The position numbers and the translations under genes are program-made. A DNA stretch of 8,104 bases, taken from positions 1 to 8,104 of the forward strand of contig DIQZ01000027.1 of NCBI GenBank assembly GCA_002424305.1, given 5' to 3'. Each line of letters starts with the position of its first letter. Position 1 is the stretch's first letter. Below the pieces are notes generated by a model. It saw only the letters and a list, made by a program, of their open reading frames with translations. It was not told the DNA's origin and did not search any database. The stretch is from Firmicutes bacterium UBA5449 (GTDB taxonomy: Bacteria; Bacillota; SHA-98; UBA4971). This document shows positions 5,262 to 8,104 of this stretch, one piece after another.

Positions 5262-6774
5262 TACGAAGGATGCACCTCTCCTTGCCATGCAGGGCATATG
5301 TAAGAATTTCCCCGGGGTAAAGGCCTTGGACAGAGTCGATTTTCAGTTATGGCCGGGTGAGGTGCACGCACTGGTTGGCGAAAACGGAGCCGGAAAGTCC
5401 ACTCTCATAAAGATCCTGGCCGGTGTCTACAGCATGGATTCAGGCAGGACTCTAATTGAAGGTAAGCCTGTTGATATCAATTCTCCGCGTCAGGCTTCCA
5501 ATTACGGGATTAGTGTAGTGCATCAGGAGTTTACCCTTGTGCCGCAGATGACTGTTGCGGAAAACATAATGCTATCTGACATGCCTTCAAGACCCGGACT
5601 TCGATTCTTAGTCGATAAGAAAGTGATGATGTCCAGGGCCAGGCAGATCTTAGACGATCTTGGTGTGGACATTTCAGTCTCTTCACCTGTTCGTTCGCTA
5701 ACCGTAGCAGAGCAGCAGATAGTAGAAGTGGCTAAGGCCTTGTCCAGGAAAACCCGTATCCTCGTAATGGATGAACCTACCGCTGCTTTGTCCAATGTGG
5801 AAGTCGAGCGATTATTCAAAGTAATACAGACCCTTGTATCAAAAGGTATAGCCGTCGTTTACATCTCTCACAAGCTGGATGAGATCTTTCGGATATCTGA
5901 TAGGCTCACTGTTCTCAGAGATGGACGTGTGATCTCAAGCTCACCCATATCGCGTCTTACCAGGAACGAAGTTGTTAAGCAGATGGTAGGTCGTGAGCTT
6001 ACAGGTATGTACGACAAACCTAAGGCTGATATCGGCAAACCTGTAATGGAAGTGAGAGACCTTCTCCTCAATCCCATGGGACAAGGTATATCCTTTACAG
6101 TTCACGAAGGCGAGGTCCTTGGAATTGCAGGGCTCATGGGCGCAGGACAGATTCAGCTGGCAAGAGCTCTCTTCGGGATAGAACGAATATATGGCGGAGA
6201 AGTGATCCTAAGAGGCAAGCCTATGAAAATATCGTCTCCCAGCAAAGCCGTGAGGACGGGAATAGGTCTGGTAACTGAGAACAGGAAAGAAGAAGGCCTC
6301 GTTCAGTTGCTCTCTGTTTCCAAGAACATTACCCTTACGGTCTTGGATAATGTCTCCCATATGGGCGTGCTTTCCTCCCGAGCAGAGGCAGGTATTGTGG
6401 CTGACAAGATAGACGAATTGGACATAAAAACGCCGTCCCCGAAACAGGTTGTGATGAATTTATCCGGGGGCAACCAGCAAAAGGTCGTTCTCGCGAAGTG
6501 GTTGGCTGTTGACCCTGACGTGATGATAATGTGCGAGCCTACGCGTGGCATAGATGTGGGAGCAAAGGCTGAGATCTACAGACTCATAGGAGAGATGGCT
6601 TGCAACGGGAAGGCAGTCCTTCTCATATCTTCTGAGATTCCTGAGGTTGTGGGGATGAGCGATAAGGTTGTGGTGATGCATTCAGGCAAGGTCGTAGGGG
6701 AGTTAACAGGTGCCGAATGCACGCAGGAAGCGGTAATGAGATTGGCGACTGGGGGTAGCGCTGTTGGAGCCTAG
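5254..6774 (+). CDS. rbsA: Ribose ABC importer, fused double ATPase subunit
   Basis: This 506-residue protein has two tandem ABC domains, as in carbohydrate importers of the CUT2 class; it powers RbsC at the inner face of the membrane. Domain 1: Walker A GENGAGKST at residues 42-50 (K48), Q-loop VVHQEFTLVPQ, a variant signature SLTVAEQQ at about 148-155, Walker B LVMDEP with D173 and E174, and switch His in YISHK at H206. Domain 2: degenerate Walker A GLMGAGQIQ at about 293-301 (no Lys; Gln 299), a canonical LSGGNQQ at 403-409, and Walker B VMIMCEPTRGIDVG with Cys 427 where Asp is usual. A degenerate second Walker A is normal in this family; the Asp to Cys change is unusual. ATG 5254 was chosen by ribosome-site spacing; reading further upstream would only extend into rbsK. 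It overlaps rbsK by 8 bases and rbsC by 11. Confidence 0.94.
   Translation: MGDTKDAPLLAMQGICKNFPGVKALDRVDFQLWPGEVHALVGENGAGKSTLIKILAGVYSMDSGRTLIEGKPVDINSPRQASNYGISVVHQEFTLVPQMTVAENIMLSDMPSRPGLRFLVDKKVMMSRARQILDDLGVDISVSSPVRSLTVAEQQIVEVAKALSRKTRILVMDEPTAALSNVEVERLFKVIQTLVSKGIAVVYISHKLDEIFRISDRLTVLRDGRVISSSPISRLTRNEVVKQMVGRELTGMYDKPKADIGKPVMEVRDLLLNPMGQGISFTVHEGEVLGIAGLMGAGQIQLARALFGIERIYGGEVILRGKPMKISSPSKAVRTGIGLVTENRKEEGLVQLLSVSKNITLTVLDNVSHMGVLSSRAEAGIVADKIDELDIKTPSPKQVVMNLSGGNQQKVVLAKWLAVDPDVMIMCEPTRGIDVGAKAEIYRLIGEMACNGKAVLLISSEIPEVVGMSDKVVVMHSGKVVGELTGAECTQEAVMRLATGGSAVGA
6751..6755 (+). promoter_or_regulatory. Ribosome binding site deciding the TTG start of RbsC
   Basis: GGGGG within the end of rbsA lies 8 bases before TTG 6764 and supports this non-ATG start over internal ATGs, which would remove the first membrane segment. 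Confidence 0.5.
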
Positions 6775-7714
6775 ATCTTTTATCGATGTTCTCAGACGTT
6801 TCGGGATGGCATTCATACTCTTAGCCATGATTATTGCACTTTCATTCATGAATCCTCGATTCTTTACCATTTCCAACTTCTTAACGATTATGAGACAAGT
6901 AGCGATTAATGGAGCGCTGGCAGCAGGGATGACCATGGTGATTCTCACCGGAGGGATAGACCTTTCAGTGGGCGGGACTGTAGCCTTAGCAGGATGTTTT
7001 GCAGCAGGTGCGTTACATGCTACCGGCAATTCATGGCTGGCTGTGCTTGTAGCACTCGGAGTCGGACTCATGATCGGCTCTGTCAACGGCTTCTTTGTCT
7101 CATATACCAAACTTCCGCCATTCATCGTTACCCTGGCGACACTTGCCCTCGCCAGAGGATTTACGCTCGTCTACACGGAGGGTCGGCCTTTGCTGGTTGA
7201 TGCTCCTTTGTTTGACATGATAGGCGGTGGGTTTGTAGCCGGAATTCCGGTGCCTGTGTTGATTGTGGCTGTAGTCTACGTAGTCGTGGGATTTGTCCTG
7301 AATCAGACCAAGTTCGGACGGCTTGTCTATGCTATTGGCGGTAATGAGCAGGCTTGTAAACTCTCAGGAATAAACGTTGAGAGAAACAAGATGTTGGTAT
7401 ATGTGTGGTGTGGCTTTCTGGCAGGATTGTCTTCAGTAATCTTGACATCCAGACTGCTTTCTGCTCAGCCTACCGCAGGAACCGGATATGAACTTGATGC
7501 TATTGCTGCAGTTATCCTTGGAGGAACGAGCCTATCCGGCGGTGAGGGCGGGGTAAGGGGGACACTTGTAGGCGCTTTCATCATAGGCGTGCTGGCGAAC
7601 GGACTCAACTTGCTTAACGTATCTCCGTTCTATCAAGATGTAGCAAAGGGCGCCGTGATTCTTGCAGCTGTGCTTATGGACAAAGCATTCCACAGTACCG
7701 CTGATTCAAAGTGA
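6764..7714 (+). CDS. rbsC: Ribose ABC importer, permease subunit
   Basis: The permease is 316 residues and very hydrophobic, with roughly eight to ten membrane helices, the first at about residues 14-29. It forms the transmembrane channel of the CUT2 ribose importer, probably as a homodimer with RbsA below. Family landmarks are present: ALAAGMTMVILTGGIDLSVGG at about 51-71, LPPFIVTLATLALARG at 117-132, the cytoplasmic GRLVYAIGGNEQACKLSGINV at 185-205 that contacts the ATPase, and ELDAIAAVILGGTSLSGGEGG at 243-263. Length matches the family (about 310-330). Translation starts at TTG 6764, overlapping the rbsA stop by 11 bases. RbsD follows 27 bases after the stop. The sugar is inferred from rbsK and rbsD; by sequence alone it is a CUT2 sugar permease. 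Confidence 0.94.
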   Translation: MEPRSFIDVLRRFGMAFILLAMIIALSFMNPRFFTISNFLTIMRQVAINGALAAGMTMVILTGGIDLSVGGTVALAGCFAAGALHATGNSWLAVLVALGVGLMIGSVNGFFVSYTKLPPFIVTLATLALARGFTLVYTEGRPLLVDAPLFDMIGGGFVAGIPVPVLIVAVVYVVVGFVLNQTKFGRLVYAIGGNEQACKLSGINVERNKMLVYVWCGFLAGLSSVILTSRLLSAQPTAGTGYELDAIAAVILGGTSLSGGEGGVRGTLVGAFIIGVLANGLNLLNVSPFYQDVAKGAVILAAVLMDKAFHSTADSK

Positions 7715-7726
7715 AAAGAGCAAGAT

Positions 7727-7732
7727 GGGGGA
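7727..7732 (+). promoter_or_regulatory. Ribosome binding site of rbsD
   Basis: GGGGGA in the 27-base gap after rbsC lies 9 bases before ATG 7742 and fixes that start. Confidence 0.55.
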
Positions 7733-7741
7733 CGATGACAA

Positions 7742-8104
7742 ATGAAAAAGTCCGGCATAATTAATCCTGCTTTGTGCAGAGCCATAGCCAGTCTCGGGCA
7801 TACGGATTCAATTGTCATATGCGATGCAGGACTCCCGATCCCTGAGGGAGTTGAGAGGATAGATCTGTCTTTAGTGCGAGATGTGCCGTCTTTTAATCAG
7901 GTATTCCATGCCATTATCGAGGAATTACAAGTTGAACAGGCGGTTATGGCTGAGGAAGCGAAGAAAGAAAACCGACGTGCGGTCGAAGTCATACAAGATG
8001 CCCTGGGAGATGACAAAGTGGAGTTTGTGCCTCATTCAAAGCTAAAGGAACTGACAGGGTCTGCAAAGGGAGTTGTCAGGACCGGTGAGTTCAGACCATA
8101 CGCT
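7742..8104 (+). CDS. rbsD: D-ribose pyranase, last residues cut by window edge
   Basis: The 121 codons present read open to the right edge, and the usual length is about 130, so only the C-terminus (normally continuing PYAN...) is missing. RbsD interconverts beta-pyranose and beta-furanose forms of ribose, supplying the furanose form for ribokinase. Visible landmarks: MKKSGIINPAL at the start, the active-site His in SLGHTD (H20), CDAGLPIP with Asp 28, a later His in VPHSKLKELTG, and TGEFRPYA at the cut end. The DAGLPIP motif separates RbsD from fucose mutarotase (FucU). It is the fifth gene of the ribose operon, after rbsC. Confidence 0.93.
   Translation, partial: MKKSGIINPALCRAIASLGHTDSIVICDAGLPIPEGVERIDLSLVRDVPSFNQVFHAIIEELQVEQAVMAEEAKKENRRAVEVIQDALGDDKVEFVPHSKLKELTGSAKGVVRTGEFRPYA

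Noticed and set aside
6703..7125. A 140-residue minus-strand frame opposite the start of rbsC.
   Set aside because: It is antisense to a well-supported permease and its composition (T, P and A rich) reflects the complementary hydrophobic codons.
1..8104. CRISPR array, tRNA, rRNA, insertion-sequence ends or attachment sites.
   Set aside because: I saw no regularly spaced repeats, cloverleaf-like segment, transposase-like frame or flanking direct repeats; the abiE junction shows only one side within the window.

Overview
The window looks like a bacterial chromosome segment, most likely from the Bacillota (Clostridia-like). The evidence is strong purine-rich Shine-Dalgarno sites, frequent GTG and TTG starts, and a ribose operon of Gram-positive gene content. 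This placement is an inference; no rRNA or other taxonomic marker is present. A divergent intergenic region (about 2873-3264) splits the window into an accessory left half on the minus strand and a metabolic right half on the plus strand.

Left half, in transcription order from 2872 down to 1: a Phd/YefM antitoxin and an overlapping RelE/ParE toxin (a type II toxin-antitoxin pair with a good promoter and a palindromic operator candidate); a GTG-started HEAT-like helical-repeat protein of unknown role; a broken RlmD/TrmA-type 23S rRNA uridine methyltransferase of which only the N-terminal TRAM and cysteine-cluster part survives; and an AT-rich AbiEi/AbiEii (type IV toxin-antitoxin, abortive infection) pair with its own promoter, whose toxin runs off the left edge. 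The abiE promoter begins about 45 bases beyond the stop of the broken rlmD fragment, so this looks like an insertion or recombination junction.

Right half: an rbs-type ribose operon. A LacI-family regulator, ribokinase, the double-ATPase subunit RbsA, the permease RbsC and D-ribose pyranase RbsD (cut by the right edge) follow one another with 4-, 8- and 11-base overlaps and one 27-base gap. Imported ribopyranose would be interconverted by RbsD and phosphorylated by RbsK to ribose 5-phosphate, under control of the LacI-type repressor. The periplasmic or lipoprotein ribose-binding protein (RbsB) is not in the window and may lie just downstream. A small lipoprotein-signal-like remnant sits just upstream of the regulator.

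The points most worth checking are the abnormal start of the regulator (its helix-turn-helix homology extends upstream of the only standard start codon), the paired TAAGCGCA operator-like boxes upstream, a Cys in place of the Walker B Asp in the second ATPase domain of RbsA, and the rlmD/abiE junction. I see no clear evidence of a wholly new system, CRISPR array, tRNA or insertion sequence.
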